Of a DNA stretch of 64,000 bases, positions 1-8,941 are shown piece after piece (the first letter of the stretch is position 1; the number at the start of each line of letters is the position of its first letter). The stretch spans positions 4,278,001-4,342,000 of the forward strand of contig NZ_AP024646.1 in assembly GCF_019977235.1 (NCBI RefSeq), read 5' to 3'. The stretch is from Arthrobacter sp. StoSoilB5. Its GTDB lineage: Bacteria; Actinomycetota; Actinomycetes; Actinomycetales; Micrococcaceae. The position numbers and the translations under genes were made by a program. Below the pieces are notes generated by a model that saw only the letters and a list, made by a program, of their open reading frames with translations, was not told the origin of the DNA and did not search any database.

Positions 1-1
1 C

Positions 2-1843
2 GTCGGCGACGCGGAATTGGACGAGGGGGCCGTCTGGGAGGCCGTGCTGGACTCGAACGTTGCGGATCTTGGTGAGATCGTCTGGATCGTAGACCTGAAC
101 AGGCAGTCCCTTGACCGGGTGGTGCCAAACATTGCCGCAGGCAAGATCGAGCGTCTCTTCGCGGCGGCCGGCTGGCAGGTCATCACCGTGCGCTTCGGGC
201 ATCTCTTGGAAAATCTCATGGCCAGGACGGGAGGCGAAGCGCTCCGTCAGCGCATTATTGACATGTCCAACCCCGAATACCAGCGGCTCCTGCGCTGCTC
301 CGCTGAGGAACTGCGCCGCCGGCTCCCCGGTGAGGGCGCAGGTGGCGCGGCCATCGCGGAACTTATTGCCGGCGTCGAGGACCAGACCCTGACACAGGCC
401 ATCAGGAACCTGGGCGGGCACGACCTTGCCGCGTTGCGCGAGGCATACTCCCGGATCGATGACACCCGTCCCACCGTCATCATCGCCTACACCGTCAAGG
501 GCAACGGACTGCCCACCGAGGGCCATCCGCAGAACCACTCCTCGCTGCTGACCATCGATCAGTACCGCCAGCTAGCAGACAGAATGGGCGAAAACCCGGA
601 CTCACCGTGGACGCGGTTCGATCCCGTGAGCCCCGAGGGGCAGCTGGTACGAACCATAGCGGAAACCCTCCGGCGCACCCCTGAACCTGCTGTTGCCCCG
701 CCCGCAGTACCGTCGGATTTCGGCAGGACGCCCTCAGGCACGGCGACCACGCAGGCAGCCCTGGGCCGCACCCTGCTGGACGTCACCCGTGCAGCGCCCG
801 CCGTCGCCCGCCGACTGGTCACTGTCAGTCCGGACGTAAGTTCCAGCACCAACCTCGCCGGCTGGCTGAACAAGGTGGGCGTATGGTCTGTGGAAGAGCG
901 CCCCAACTGGTTCAGCGACGACACCGAAACCGTCATGCACTGGCGTGAAAAGCCCACTGGACAGCACATCGAACTCGGCATAGCCGAGGTGAACCTTGTC
1001 AGCCTTCTGGGGGAACTCGGCGCAACATGGAGCCGCTGGGGCCAGCCACTGTTCCCAATCGGAGTACTCTATGACCCGTTCGTCGAGCGTGCCCTGGAAC
1101 CATGGGCCTACGGCATCTACGCCGGCGGCCAGTCGATCCTGGTGGGCACACCCTCGGGTGTTACGCTCGCACCCGAGGGCGGTGCGCACCAGTCCATCAA
1201 GACGCCGTCCATCGGCCTGGAACAACCCGGCTGCACCAGCTACGAACCGGCCTTCGCCATCGACGTCGAGTGGACGCTGCTCGCCTCCATGTCCCAACTC
1301 GGACGACCGGACGGAAAATCCGCCTACCTGAGGCTGTCCACAAAACCCGTCGATCAGCAACTGGCCGCCGTCCCGGAAGATCCCGCCGCCCGTGAGCGTC
1401 GCCGTCGCCAAGTGGTCGCTGGTGGCTACATGCTGCGCACGGCCGCGACACCGTTCGCGACGATCGTCGCCATGGGCGCCATGGTCCCGGAAGCGGTTGC
1501 AGCCTCCGAGCGACTCGCCGCCCAAGGCATCCCCGTGGACGTCATATGCGTGACGAGCCCCGGTCTGCTCTACGACGCACTGCAGGGCCGCAATGGACAG
1601 AACCCGGACGCACCGTCCTGGATCCTGGATCAAATCCTGCCCTCCGGGCGCGCCGTCCCTATGGTCACCGTACTCGACGGCCACCCCCACACGCTCGCGT
1701 TCCTCGCCAGCGTGCATCACGTCGAAAGCCGCAACCTCGGCGTAGACACCTTCGGCCAGGCGGGCGGCCTCGAGGACGTCTACCGCTACCACGGGATCGA
1801 CACCGACAGCATCCTCCGCGCCGTCCTGGATTTGGTCCAATGA
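2..1843 (+). CDS. Transketolase / pyruvate dehydrogenase E1-like TPP enzyme, 5'-truncated by the window
   Basis: The frame is open from base 2 and ends with TGA at 1843, so only the last ~613 residues are visible. The visible start, VGDAELDEG, is the Mg/thiamine-diphosphate-binding GD...E..E motif of the E1 (AceE-like) and transketolase family. A pyrimidine-binding domain follows at about residues 240-450 of the visible part (SPDVSSSTNLAGW), and a C-terminal transketolase-type domain ends the protein. The family decarboxylates 2-oxoacids or transfers two-carbon units using thiamine diphosphate. The exact substrate cannot be told; an AceE-like E1 is the nearest description. It converges on paaG with only 13 bases between stops and no visible terminator. 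The family assignment is firm, the reaction is not. Confidence 0.8.
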   Translation, partial: VGDAELDEGAVWEAVLDSNVADLGEIVWIVDLNRQSLDRVVPNIAAGKIERLFAAAGWQVITVRFGHLLENLMARTGGEALRQRIIDMSNPEYQRLLRCSAEELRRRLPGEGAGGAAIAELIAGVEDQTLTQAIRNLGGHDLAALREAYSRIDDTRPTVIIAYTVKGNGLPTEGHPQNHSSLLTIDQYRQLADRMGENPDSPWTRFDPVSPEGQLVRTIAETLRRTPEPAVAPPAVPSDFGRTPSGTATTQAALGRTLLDVTRAAPAVARRLVTVSPDVSSSTNLAGWLNKVGVWSVEERPNWFSDDTETVMHWREKPTGQHIELGIAEVNLVSLLGELGATWSRWGQPLFPIGVLYDPFVERALEPWAYGIYAGGQSILVGTPSGVTLAPEGGAHQSIKTPSIGLEQPGCTSYEPAFAIDVEWTLLASMSQLGRPDGKSAYLRLSTKPVDQQLAAVPEDPAARERRRRQVVAGGYMLRTAATPFATIVAMGAMVPEAVAASERLAAQGIPVDVICVTSPGLLYDALQGRNGQNPDAPSWILDQILPSGRAVPMVTVLDGHPHTLAFLASVHHVESRNLGVDTFGQAGGLEDVYRYHGIDTDSILRAVLDLVQ

Positions 1844-1856
1844 CAGGGACTCGGGA

Positions 1857-2636
1857 TCACCCCTTGAAAACCGGCGCCCGCTTTTCCTGGAAAGCGCGGA
1901 AGCCCTCGGCGTAATCGTCGGTCTTGCAGAGCCGCGCCTGCTCGGTGTTTTCCTCGGACATGGATGCCCACAGGCCAAGGCGCTGATCGCGGATGTGGGC
2001 AACGAGTTCCTTCGAGGCAACGAGCGCTCCGGTGGCACCTGTTGCCACCCGTTCCACGATCGCCCGGGTCATGGCCAGCAACGCGTCGTCGGGCATCGCG
2101 CGGCTGAACATACCCTGCTCCACGGCCTCCGAACCGGAAATCAGGTCGGCCGTATAGATCAGGTCCAATGTCCGGTGCATGCCCAGACGCTCGGTGAAGT
2201 ACCAGTGCCCGCCTGAATCCAGGGTGGCACCCAGCTTGGCAAAGGGCGAACCGAACTTGGCATTCTCCGCCACGTACACAACGTCCGTAGCCAGCAGCAA
2301 CCCCAGCCCGACACCCAGGCAAGCACCATGCGCGGCGGCAAAGGTGGGGGCCGGGAACGCAGCCATCTTCTTCAACAGCGGCTCCACCAGGCCGCCAAGG
2401 TAAGCCTGTGCGTCGTCGGTCTCGGGCGTAACACCTGCGATGTCGCGGCCGGCACAGAAGGCGCGTCCCTCCCCGCGAAGCAGCAGGGCCCGCACCTCGC
2501 CGCGCGAGGCGGCGGCAGCGGCGTCGTCGTACGCTTTATCGAGTTCGGCGAGCGCGTCCTCGTTAAGCGAGTTCAGCTTTTCGGGGGCATTGAGGACAAT
2601 TTCGGCGATGCCGTTGGCAATGGAGAGCTCGATCAT
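1857..2636 (-). CDS. paaG: Crotonase-family 1,2-epoxyphenylacetyl-CoA isomerase (PaaG-like)
   Basis: This 259-residue crotonase is the last gene of the paaABCDE operon, 9 bases after paaE. It has the oxyanion-hole segment AFCAGRDIAG near residue 65 and the segment FAKLGATLDSGGHW near 150. The Asp in DSGG matches the catalytic Asp of PaaG rather than the Glu pair of enoyl-CoA hydratases. PaaG isomerises the ring epoxide made by PaaABCE to the oxepin-CoA that PaaZ opens. The C-terminal FRAFQEKRAPVFKG is the usual crotonase end. A second crotonase at 48245-49048 carries the hydratase-type PE motif, so the two probably split the PaaG and PaaF roles. The family is certain; the PaaG versus PaaF choice is inference from the Asp and the operon. 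Confidence 0.78.
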   Translation of the reverse strand: MIELSIANGIAEIVLNAPEKLNSLNEDALAELDKAYDDAAAAASRGEVRALLLRGEGRAFCAGRDIAGVTPETDDAQAYLGGLVEPLLKKMAAFPAPTFAAAHGACLGVGLGLLLATDVVYVAENAKFGSPFAKLGATLDSGGHWYFTERLGMHRTLDLIYTADLISGSEAVEQGMFSRAMPDDALLAMTRAIVERVATGATGALVASKELVAHIRDQRLGLWASMSEENTEQARLCKTDDYAEGFRAFQEKRAPVFKG

Positions 2637-2645
2637 GGGGACTCC

Positions 2646-3851
2646 TTAGACGTCGAAGTCGACAGTAACTTCTTCGCTGGTGGGGTGGGACTGGCAGGTG
2701 AGGACGTAGCCCTTGTCCAGCTCGTCCTGCTCCAGGGCGTAGTTCTCATCCATGGACACCGTACCTGTGACGAGCTTGGCGCGGCAGGTTCCACAGACGC
2801 CGCCGGCACAGGCGAACGGAACATCGGGACGGACACGCAGCGCAGCGTTGAGGATGGATTCGCGCGCATGCGTGGGGCTGGCGACCTCGCCGGTCAAACC
2901 GTCCAGTTTGAACGTGATCTTGTAGGTTTCCTTCGACTCGTCCTCCACAACGGGACGGCCGGCATTACCCTCAGGGCGGTCCGGCCGGCCAGTGGTGAAA
3001 AGCTCGAAACGCACGTGCTCGGGCTTCACGCCGCGGGCAGCGAGGGTGTCGCGGCACAGCTGGACAAGCTCGAAAGGCCCGCAGAGGAACCACTCGTCCA
3101 CATCCTCGGCGTGGATGGCGCTGCTCAGCAGGGCCTGCAGCTTCTCTGAATCGATGCGGCCGGTCATGAGCGGGGCGATGCGCTGCTCGCGGGACAGCAC
3201 GTGGTGCAGCGCCAGCCGCGATGGGTACTTGTCCTTCAGGTCCGCCAGCTCCTCCAGGAACATGACGTCCATGGCCGCTTTGTTGGCGTAAATCAGGTCA
3301 AACGTGGTCTCCGGGTGGGCGGCCAGCAGGGTCCGGGCAATCGCGATCACGGGCGTGATGCCGGAACCTGCAGCGATCGCAACGAAGTTCCCGGGCTCCC
3401 CCGCCAACTCTTCCGGGTGGTTCATGGAGTTCATGACGTTGTGCTGGACAGCGGATCCGTCTTTGCCGTGCCGCGAGATGAACGCACCCTGCGGGCTCAT
3501 GACGTCCAGGACGTCGCCGGCTTTCAGCTCAGCGTTGGCCCAGGTGGAGAAGGTTCCGCCAAGGTCCTTCTTGATGGCCACCCGGATCTCGCTGCTGCCG
3601 TCCACGAAACTGCGCGGCTCTGCGCAGATCGAGTAGCTGCGGCGGACCTCGTGCGGCTCACCGTTCTCGTCGGGCAGACTGGTCCGCAATGCCACGTACT
3701 GGCCCGGCAGGTAGTCGTACTGACCGGCCAGCTCGGCGGGAACCTCGAACGTGACCTCTATGGCATCATCCGTAAGGCGCCGGACTTCCGAGACGGTCAG
3801 GGTATGGAAAGACGCACGACGGCGGCTGGCCGTCTGGGTTTCGGTGGTCAT
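2646..3851 (-). CDS. paaE: Phenylacetyl-CoA 1,2-epoxidase reductase subunit
   Basis: The ATG at 3851 (MTTETQTASRRR) has an AAGGA ribosome site and lies 8 bases after the paaD stop; this gives 401 residues. The N-terminal half is a ferredoxin-NADP reductase-type flavin/NAD(P)H module (RRSYSICAEP for FAD, AAGSGITPVIAI for nucleotide binding, FLCGPFELV). The C-terminal ~90 residues are a plant-type 2Fe-2S ferredoxin domain with CAGGVCGTCRAKL and a distal TCQSHP cysteine. PaaE passes electrons from NAD(P)H to the di-iron PaaA. The domain order is the classic PaaE order and the operon context removes doubt. Confidence 0.95.
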   Translation of the reverse strand: MTTETQTASRRRASFHTLTVSEVRRLTDDAIEVTFEVPAELAGQYDYLPGQYVALRTSLPDENGEPHEVRRSYSICAEPRSFVDGSSEIRVAIKKDLGGTFSTWANAELKAGDVLDVMSPQGAFISRHGKDGSAVQHNVMNSMNHPEELAGEPGNFVAIAAGSGITPVIAIARTLLAAHPETTFDLIYANKAAMDVMFLEELADLKDKYPSRLALHHVLSREQRIAPLMTGRIDSEKLQALLSSAIHAEDVDEWFLCGPFELVQLCRDTLAARGVKPEHVRFELFTTGRPDRPEGNAGRPVVEDESKETYKITFKLDGLTGEVASPTHARESILNAALRVRPDVPFACAGGVCGTCRAKLVTGTVSMDENYALEQDELDKGYVLTCQSHPTSEEVTVDFDV

Positions 3852-3859
3852 GGAATTCC

Positions 3860-4411
3860 TTAGAGGACTTTGAAGTAGTCGAACGGTTCCTTGCAGTCCT
3901 GGCAGACATACAACGCCTTGCAGGACGTGGAACCAAAGCGGGTGAGTTCCTTGGTGTTCAACGACGAACACTGCGGACATTTCACGGCCAGGCTCAAACG
4001 AACAGGACCGGAGTGCCCACCGGCGGCAGCCCTGCCCGTCGGCGGCGCTATACCGTATTCCTGCAGCTTGGCCTTGCCGGACTCGGTCATCCAGTCCGTG
4101 GTCCAGGCCGGAGAGAGCACCAGGTTGACGTGCACACTCGCGTAGCCTGCGTTCTCGAAAGCCGTCCGCACGTCGTCACCAATGGCGTCCATCGCCGGGC
4201 AACCCGAGTACGTGGGCGTGATGGTGACCTCGACGGCGGTACTTGCCGGGCCGCCGTCGCGAGTATCTGCTGCTTCTGTGACCCGCACGCCGCGCAGGAT
4301 CCCCAGGTCCTCAATGGTGAGGACCGGGATCTCCGGATCGCAGACGGTGGACGCGATGTCCCAGGCCTGCTGCTCGGCTTTGGTGAGAGTCCGTGTTGCC
4401 ATGCTGTTCAC
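3860..4411 (-). CDS. paaD: Phenylacetate degradation protein PaaD (MIP18/DUF59 family, Fe-S or complex assembly)
   Basis: The protein is 183 residues from the GTG at 4411, whose GTGA overlaps the paaC stop. An ATG at 4402 would remove only three residues. The N-terminal half is a DUF59/MIP18 domain (CDPEIPVLTIEDLGILR, then TPTYSGCPAMDAI). The C-terminus has four cysteines in two pairs, CPQCSSLNT and CQDCKEPF, typical of PaaD and suggesting metal binding. PaaD is needed for a working epoxygenase but is not part of the core catalytic complex; a role in metal-centre maturation is the usual view. It sits between paaC and paaE as in most paa operons. Confidence 0.93.
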   Translation of the reverse strand: MNSMATRTLTKAEQQAWDIASTVCDPEIPVLTIEDLGILRGVRVTEAADTRDGGPASTAVEVTITPTYSGCPAMDAIGDDVRTAFENAGYASVHVNLVLSPAWTTDWMTESGKAKLQEYGIAPPTGRAAAGGHSGPVRLSLAVKCPQCSSLNTKELTRFGSTSCKALYVCQDCKEPFDYFKVL

Positions 4412-5325
4412 CAGCTCGCGCCGGGATGTTCGCGGGCCAGGACCTGCATCTCGGCAAGGATGTAACCCAGAAATTCGGAATGCTTGCCACGGCGGCCGCC
4501 GCCCAAGGCTTGTGGGACGCCCGGGATCTCCAACTCAGCTTCGGCCATGATCTGGCCAGTGAGGCGATCGAACTCGGCGCGGAGGCTTGAAGGCTGCACC
4601 GTCACGCCAGCCTCGGCCAGGCGGGTGGTGAGCTCATCGTCTTCGAAGAGTTCGTCGACGTACGGCCACACGAGCTTGAAGCCCTGGATGATGCGCGCGC
4701 GGGACTCATCCGTGCCGCCAGCCAGGCGCAGTACCCACTGGGCGCTGTGGTCGCGGTGGTAATCCACTTCCTTCACAGCCTTGGCAGAGATGGCCGCGAG
4801 GGTGGGGTCAGCGGACTCCATGAGCCGGGTGTAGAGCTCGTACTGGTAGTAGCTCACGATGAACTGGCGGGCGATGGTCACCGCGAAGTCCCCGTTGGGC
4901 TGCTCGAAGAGGTGCGCGGAACGGAACTCGTGCTCACGGCGGAAGTACGCGAGATCGTCCTCGGACTTGTCCCAAGCGGCACCCGCGTACGTCAGGAAGG
5001 AGCGCGCGTGGCCCAGCTGGTCCAGGGCGATATTGCCCAAGGCGATGTCTTCCTCAAGCTCAGGAGCCCGGGAAATCCACTGGCCCAGGCGCTGTGCCAG
5101 GATGAGGCCGTCGTCGCCAATGCGCAGGGCAAACTCGGCTACGTCCTCGCTGGGCTTGACGTGTCCACGCCGTACTTCAAGGGCGATGTCCTCAGGGCGG
5201 AGGGCGTTTCCTGGCGTGATACGGGTGGCGCTGGCCGAACCGTCACCGGAAGCTCCGGCTCCATGAACGCCCACGGAGATATCGCCGTGGCCTTCAATGG
5301 CGAAGTCAGTGTCTTTGTCAGTCAT
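4408..5325 (-). CDS. paaC: Phenylacetyl-CoA 1,2-epoxidase structural subunit PaaC
   Basis: This 305-residue ferritin-like helical protein is the non-catalytic partner of PaaA. Typical PaaC segments are visible: FALRIGDDGLILAQRLGQWISRAPELEEDIALGNIALDQLGHAR near residues 65-110 and KEVDYHRDHSAQWVLRLAGGT near 180. The start could be the ATG at 5325, which overlaps the paaB TGA by one base, or the GTG immediately before it at 5328. The first ~45 residues are a Gly/Ala-rich extension longer than in enterobacterial PaaC. Overlaps on both sides imply translational coupling. Confidence 0.94.
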   Translation of the reverse strand: MTDKDTDFAIEGHGDISVGVHGAGASGDGSASATRITPGNALRPEDIALEVRRGHVKPSEDVAEFALRIGDDGLILAQRLGQWISRAPELEEDIALGNIALDQLGHARSFLTYAGAAWDKSEDDLAYFRREHEFRSAHLFEQPNGDFAVTIARQFIVSYYQYELYTRLMESADPTLAAISAKAVKEVDYHRDHSAQWVLRLAGGTDESRARIIQGFKLVWPYVDELFEDDELTTRLAEAGVTVQPSSLRAEFDRLTGQIMAEAELEIPGVPQALGGGRRGKHSEFLGYILAEMQVLAREHPGASW

Positions 5326-5711
5326 CACAGGTGCTTCACGCCTTCGCTCTTGGTGTAGTACGTTGCGTGGCGGTAGTCCTTGCCCTGCGGCGACTCGAAG
5401 AAGGCACCCTTGGAGTCGGGATCGCTGGAGGAGATCGCCTCGGCCGGGACAACCCAGATGGACACGCCTTCATTGCGGCGCGTGTAGAGATCGCGGGCAT
5501 TCCTGAGGGCCATAGCGGCATCAGGAGCGTGCAGGGATCCGGCGTGCACGTGGGACAGGCCACGGCTGGAGCGCACGAAGACCTCCCAGAGGGACCATGG
5601 AGTCTCGTGGTGCTGCTGTTCGGCCGGCGTGGTGGCCGCAACGTTGGGCGCCTCGCGCTTGATCTCGCTGGCGGCGCTTGCCGGTTCTTCCGGGTTACCG
5701 TGAGGAGCCAT
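5325..5711 (-). CDS. paaB: Phenylacetyl-CoA 1,2-epoxidase subunit PaaB
   Basis: The 128-residue protein contains the PaaB core from about residue 37 (TPWSLWEVFVRSSRGLSHVHAGSLHAPD, AMALRNARDLYTRRNEGVSIWVVPA). PaaB bridges PaaAC units in the epoxidase complex. An N-terminal Ala/Glu-rich tail of ~35 residues precedes the core, making it longer than the ~95-residue enterobacterial form. Its ATG overlaps the TAA of paaA and its stop overlaps the paaC start. Confidence 0.94.
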   Translation of the reverse strand: MAPHGNPEEPASAASEIKREAPNVAATTPAEQQHHETPWSLWEVFVRSSRGLSHVHAGSLHAPDAAMALRNARDLYTRRNEGVSIWVVPAEAISSSDPDSKGAFFESPQGKDYRHATYYTKSEGVKHL

Positions 5712-6706
5712 TATGCTGCGTTCTCTTTCTGTGCTTGCTTGCGGGCGTAGGCAACGGCGGCTTCGCGTACCCAGGCACCGTTTTCGTGTGCCTCACGGCG
5801 GCGCTCGATGCGCTGCGAGTTGCAGGGGCCGCGGCCGGCCAGTACTTCCTTGAACTCATTCCAGTCCAAGGGTCCGTGCTCCCACTTCTTGGTTTCTTCG
5901 TTGAAACGGATGTCCTTATCGGGCAGGGTCAGTCCGAGGACCTTGACCTGCTCCACCATCATGCCGACGAACCGGCTGCGCAGTTCATCGTTGCTGAAGC
6001 GCTTGATGTTCCAGGCCATGGACTGCTTGGAGTTGGGTGAATCATCATCCGGCGGGCCGAACATCATCAGCGATGGCGCGTACCAGCGGTTCACGGCTTC
6101 CTGGGCCATCTGCTTCTGGGCTGGTGTGCCGTTGGAAAGTTCCAGCAGGATCTCGAAACCCTGGCGCTGGTGGAACGACTCTTCCTTGCAGATGCGCACC
6201 ATTGCGCGGCCGTAAGGACCATACGAGGCACGGCACAGGGGAACCTGGTTGCAAATGGCGGCGCCATCCACAAGCCAACCGATGGCTCCCATGTCCGCCC
6301 AGGAAATTGCGGGGTAGTTGAAGATGGACGAGTACCGGGCCTTGCCGGCAATCAGGTCTTCCATCATCTTGTCCCGCGTCTGGCCCAGGGTCTCGGCGGC
6401 CGAGTACAGGTAGAGGCCGTGGCCTGCCTCATCCTGCACCTTGGCCATGAGGATGGACTTGCGCTTCAAGCTCGGGGCCCTGGTGATCCAGTTGGCTTCC
6501 GGCTGCATACCGATGATTTCCGAGTGCGCGTGCTGCGAGATCTGGCGCAGCAAAGTCTTGCGGTAAGCCTCCGGCATCCAGTCGCGCGGTTCGATGCGCG
6601 AGTCTTCCGAGATGATGCGATCAAAGTACGCCTTACCGGCCGCCTCCCGCTCCTGCTCTTCCGGGGACAGCTCAGCGGGCACTGATTGCAGATTCTGCGA
6701 TGCCAT
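5711..6706 (-). CDS. paaA: Phenylacetyl-CoA 1,2-epoxidase catalytic subunit PaaA
   Basis: The start at 6706 ([13 protein letters not shown]) has a good AGGAG site and gives 331 residues, close to known PaaA; the frame stays open further upstream but without homology. PaaA is the di-iron oxygenase that forms the ring epoxide of phenylacetyl-CoA. Iron-ligand segments are visible: [11 protein letters not shown] around residue 67, [13 protein letters not shown] around 95 and [13 protein letters not shown] around 175. The gene is first in a six-gene operon with overlapping or near-overlapping junctions. A promoter with a PaaR-type palindrome lies directly upstream. Confidence 0.96.
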   Translation of the reverse strand: MASQNLQSVPAELSPEEQEREAAGKAYFDRIISEDSRIEPRDWMPEAYRKTLLRQISQHAHSEIIGMQPEANWITRAPSLKRKSILMAKVQDEAGHGLYLYSAAETLGQTRDKMMEDLIAGKARYSSIFNYPAISWADMGAIGWLVDGAAICNQVPLCRASYGPYGRAMVRICKEESFHQRQGFEILLELSNGTPAQKQMAQEAVNRWYAPSLMMFGPPDDDSPNSKQSMAWNIKRFSNDELRSRFVGMMVEQVKVLGLTLPDKDIRFNEETKKWEHGPLDWNEFKEVLAGRGPCNSQRIERRREAHENGAWVREAAVAYARKQAQKENAA

Positions 6707-6724
6707 GGTTGCTCCTAATAAATT

Positions 6725-6769
6725 ACCGACCGTTCGTTCAGAATATGCGGAGCGGGCGTTTTCAGTCAA
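6725..6769 (-). promoter_or_regulatory. paaA promoter with PaaR-type operator
   Basis: On the minus strand a -35 TTGACT (6769-6764), an 18-base spacer and a -10 TATTCT (6745-6740) are visible. A 22-base imperfect palindrome at 6725-6746 (plus strand core ACCGACCGTTCG) overlaps the -10. The same box occurs before paaI, paaZ and paaJ. Repressor binding here would block the promoter. Confidence 0.75.
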
Positions 6770-6906
6770 GCGTTCGATGAGATAGCAGGGACTCAATGCA
6801 AGGGCATTGGTCCGGCCGGGCGCTGTTGACAGGGTGGTTACTGTTGCCCGTGTTAACTTGGGATGGGACCTGAGCCGTTCAAAGCCCCGCAAGAAAAGAG
6901 CCGCAC

Positions 6907-7503
6907 GTGGAATCGCCCCAGCCGTTTAGAATCCTCACCGTCTGCACAGGGAACATTTGCCGCTCCCCTGTGGCAGAACGGCTGCTGCAGGCAGGGCTCA
7001 ACCACGCAAGCCCGGGTTCCTTCGAGGTTCGCAGCGCTGGTACACGCGCCATGGTCGGAGAGCCGATCCAGCCCCTATCGGCCAACATGATCAGCACCTT
7101 CCGCGGAAGCCCCGACAACTTCGCGGCCAGGCAGCTGAACCAAAAGATCCTTCGGGAAACCGACCTTGTACTTGCTATGACGTCCAGGCACCGGGGGGAA
7201 GTCCTCCAGCTGGATGCCTCTTTGTTGAAGCGAACGTTCACCATTCGTGAGTTTGCGAGGATGCTTGCCGTTCTGGAGACGCGTGGTGACGTTGTTCCTG
7301 CGGGCGACATCGTGGAATTCTGGCGGGCTCTTCCGGCCCGGGCGGCTTCCGTGCGTCACTTAGCGCTGCCGGCCGATCCTGCAGACAATGACGTGGTAGA
7401 CCCCTACCGAAGAGCGGAAGAGGTCTACCACCAAATGGAGGATGAGCTGGCCCCGGCCATCTTAGGCATCCTCCGCTTTGCTCGCCTTACGGCGCCGGCC
7501 TAG
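6907..7503 (+). CDS. Low-molecular-weight protein tyrosine phosphatase
   Basis: The GTG at 6907 starts a 198-residue protein beginning [28 protein letters not shown] (Cys13, Arg19) is the phosphate-binding loop of LMW-PTPs, and DPYRR near residue 160 supplies the usual general-acid Asp. It is longer than the typical 150-residue enzyme because of an insertion between the [11 protein letters not shown] helix and the DPYRR loop, including [23 protein letters not shown]. Such enzymes often act on envelope polysaccharide or kinase systems; no exopolysaccharide genes are visible here, so the partner is unknown. It is divergent from paaA. Confidence 0.9.
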   Translation: MESPQPFRILTVCTGNICRSPVAERLLQAGLNHASPGSFEVRSAGTRAMVGEPIQPLSANMISTFRGSPDNFAARQLNQKILRETDLVLAMTSRHRGEVLQLDASLLKRTFTIREFARMLAVLETRGDVVPAGDIVEFWRALPARAASVRHLALPADPADNDVVDPYRRAEEVYHQMEDELAPAILGILRFARLTAPA

Positions 7504-7515
7504 TCAGCCCTCCTG

Positions 7516-8460
7516 CTAATTGAGTCCGATCACCAACATCTGGCTCGTACCTGGGATGCATGTCTGCAGGACAACCGCGGGAAAGCCGCCGAAGACAGCC
7601 GCGACATTGTTAGTAGTTCCGGGGTTCGGCACTTGTCCCCTTCCGGTCACGGTGTAAGTGCCGTAGCCCGGGATGTTAACCGTCTGTCCCACACCGATGC
7701 CGGAGAAACGTGCCCAACCTCCACAGAAGTCGTGCTCGGTGATGAACAGTGCGTAGCCATCCGTGGGAGTGAAATGGATGGGTCCAATGCACGCGTCCAC
7801 CAGGCTTTGGCCTCCGGATCCAGCCACATAAATTGTCCAGCCTGCGGCTACGGGAGCAGCAGCCTGCGCAGGGGCGGCTTGGGCGGGGGCGGCCTGGGCG
7901 GGGGCAGCGGGAGCCGGTGCCGGATCGATGAGTGGAACAGCTGGTCCAGTGAGTTTCAGGACTTGGCCGGGCACAATGACGGAGTAGCCGCTCAAACCGT
8001 TGGCAGCCAACATCTCGTTCATGTTCACCCCGAACCGTGCAGCTATGGAGCCCACGGTGTCTCCGGCGACGACCGTATAGAGGTTGGAATCCACTGCCGG
8101 CGGTGCGGGTTCGGCCGGTGCAGGCTCTGCGGGCGGCGCCGCGGCCACGGCCGGTTCGACGGCGGGAACCTTGGTTTCGGTTGCGGGTGCCGCTGCTGCT
8201 TCACTCGCAGCGGACGTGGCTGGACTGGAGTCTGGGGCTTGCGGGGCAGTCAGTTGTTCACTGGACACATTCTGTCCCACATCAACTGCTGGGTTGTTTG
8301 CCTGTGAAAAAACCCCAAAAATCAATAGAATTAGCCCTATAACAACGATGATGGCAATTGCGATCATCAGGAATTTGTTTTTGCGCGACCCAAGCAGCAA
8401 GGTCCCGCCGGGCGCGCTCTTTGACAGTGTAGTTTGAAGCTCGTCATTGTAAATGTTCAT
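7516..8460 (-). CDS. Membrane-anchored LysM protein with sortase-like C-terminal domain
   Basis: The ATG at 8460 gives 314 residues. There is a short cytoplasmic tail, one transmembrane helix at about residues 30-52 (LMIAIAIIVVIGLILLIFGVF), then a long Ala/Pro/Glu-rich linker. A LysM domain follows at about 130-175 (YTVVAGDTVGSIAARFGVNMNEM), for peptidoglycan binding, and then three AAPAQ repeats. The last ~105 residues contain EHDFCGGWARF, a beta-rich stretch ending GYGTYTVTG, and VVLQTCIPGTSQMLVIGLN. The His, the strand pattern and the L-x-TC motif resemble sortases, but the Arg expected just after the Cys strand is not seen. Transpeptidase activity is therefore doubtful. Confidence 0.8.
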   Translation of the reverse strand: MNIYNDELQTTLSKSAPGGTLLLGSRKNKFLMIAIAIIVVIGLILLIFGVFSQANNPAVDVGQNVSSEQLTAPQAPDSSPATSAASEAAAAPATETKVPAVEPAVAAAPPAEPAPAEPAPPAVDSNLYTVVAGDTVGSIAARFGVNMNEMLAANGLSGYSVIVPGQVLKLTGPAVPLIDPAPAPAAPAQAAPAQAAPAQAAAPVAAGWTIYVAGSGGQSLVDACIGPIHFTPTDGYALFITEHDFCGGWARFSGIGVGQTVNIPGYGTYTVTGRGQVPNPGTTNNVAAVFGGFPAVVLQTCIPGTSQMLVIGLN

Positions 8461-8941
8461 TGGGTATCCCAGAATCCATGGCGTCGGTCTGAGCACGCAG
8501 AAGCCCTGTGGGAGGGGCGTATGCGATAGCGCAGAAATGTTGTGGGGAGCGCCACTCGTCACGTGCGAGGGAGCGAACCACCGCTGAGCCGGCGGAACAG
8601 AAATTCAGAAACCCTAGGCAACTTAATGCTAGGAATTGGCCATGGGCACCGCACGAGTAGCAGATACTCGTCTTTTTCTTCGGAGCCCGGGATTAGCACT
8701 AGGTAGTACGCAAATTTTCCGGAACGCACCACTTGCTTTGGAATCAGGAATGCGAGTAGTCCATTTCCGCTAGTTCTGGGAGGGCCTGACCGTTTCTTGA
8801 TCTTTTCCTGAGCAAGTGTTGATGGATTGCAGGATTGGTTCTTGATCCGGGCCCGGCAAAGTATTTCTTGTCAGCCACTCAGGGCCGGCAAACGAAACGG
8901 CCGGCCGGCAGCGGTGGCCTCCCGAAAGGATATTGATTCCC
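8461..8941. other. 481-base divergent intergenic region
   Basis: The region separates the LysM gene (minus) from the TasA-like gene (plus). No ORF or known riboswitch could be recognised. A small dyad CCTAG...CTAGG around 8613-8633 and a GAAAGGA ribosome site at 8924-8930 are the only structured items seen. The base composition is less GC-rich than the coding DNA. Its length suggests regulated divergent promoters. Confidence 0.4.

Noticed and set aside
734..2038. Long minus-strand frame opposite the first gene
   Set aside because: It lies antisense to a well-supported TPP enzyme and overlaps paaG; composition is that of a shadow frame.
3852..3980. 43-residue N-terminal extension of PaaE
   Set aside because: It overlaps the 3' end of paaD and lacks homology; ATG 3851 has an AAGGA site.
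8461..8640. c-di-AMP (ydaO-type) riboswitch before the LysM gene
   Set aside because: LysM genes can carry one, but the conserved core could not be matched on the minus strand.
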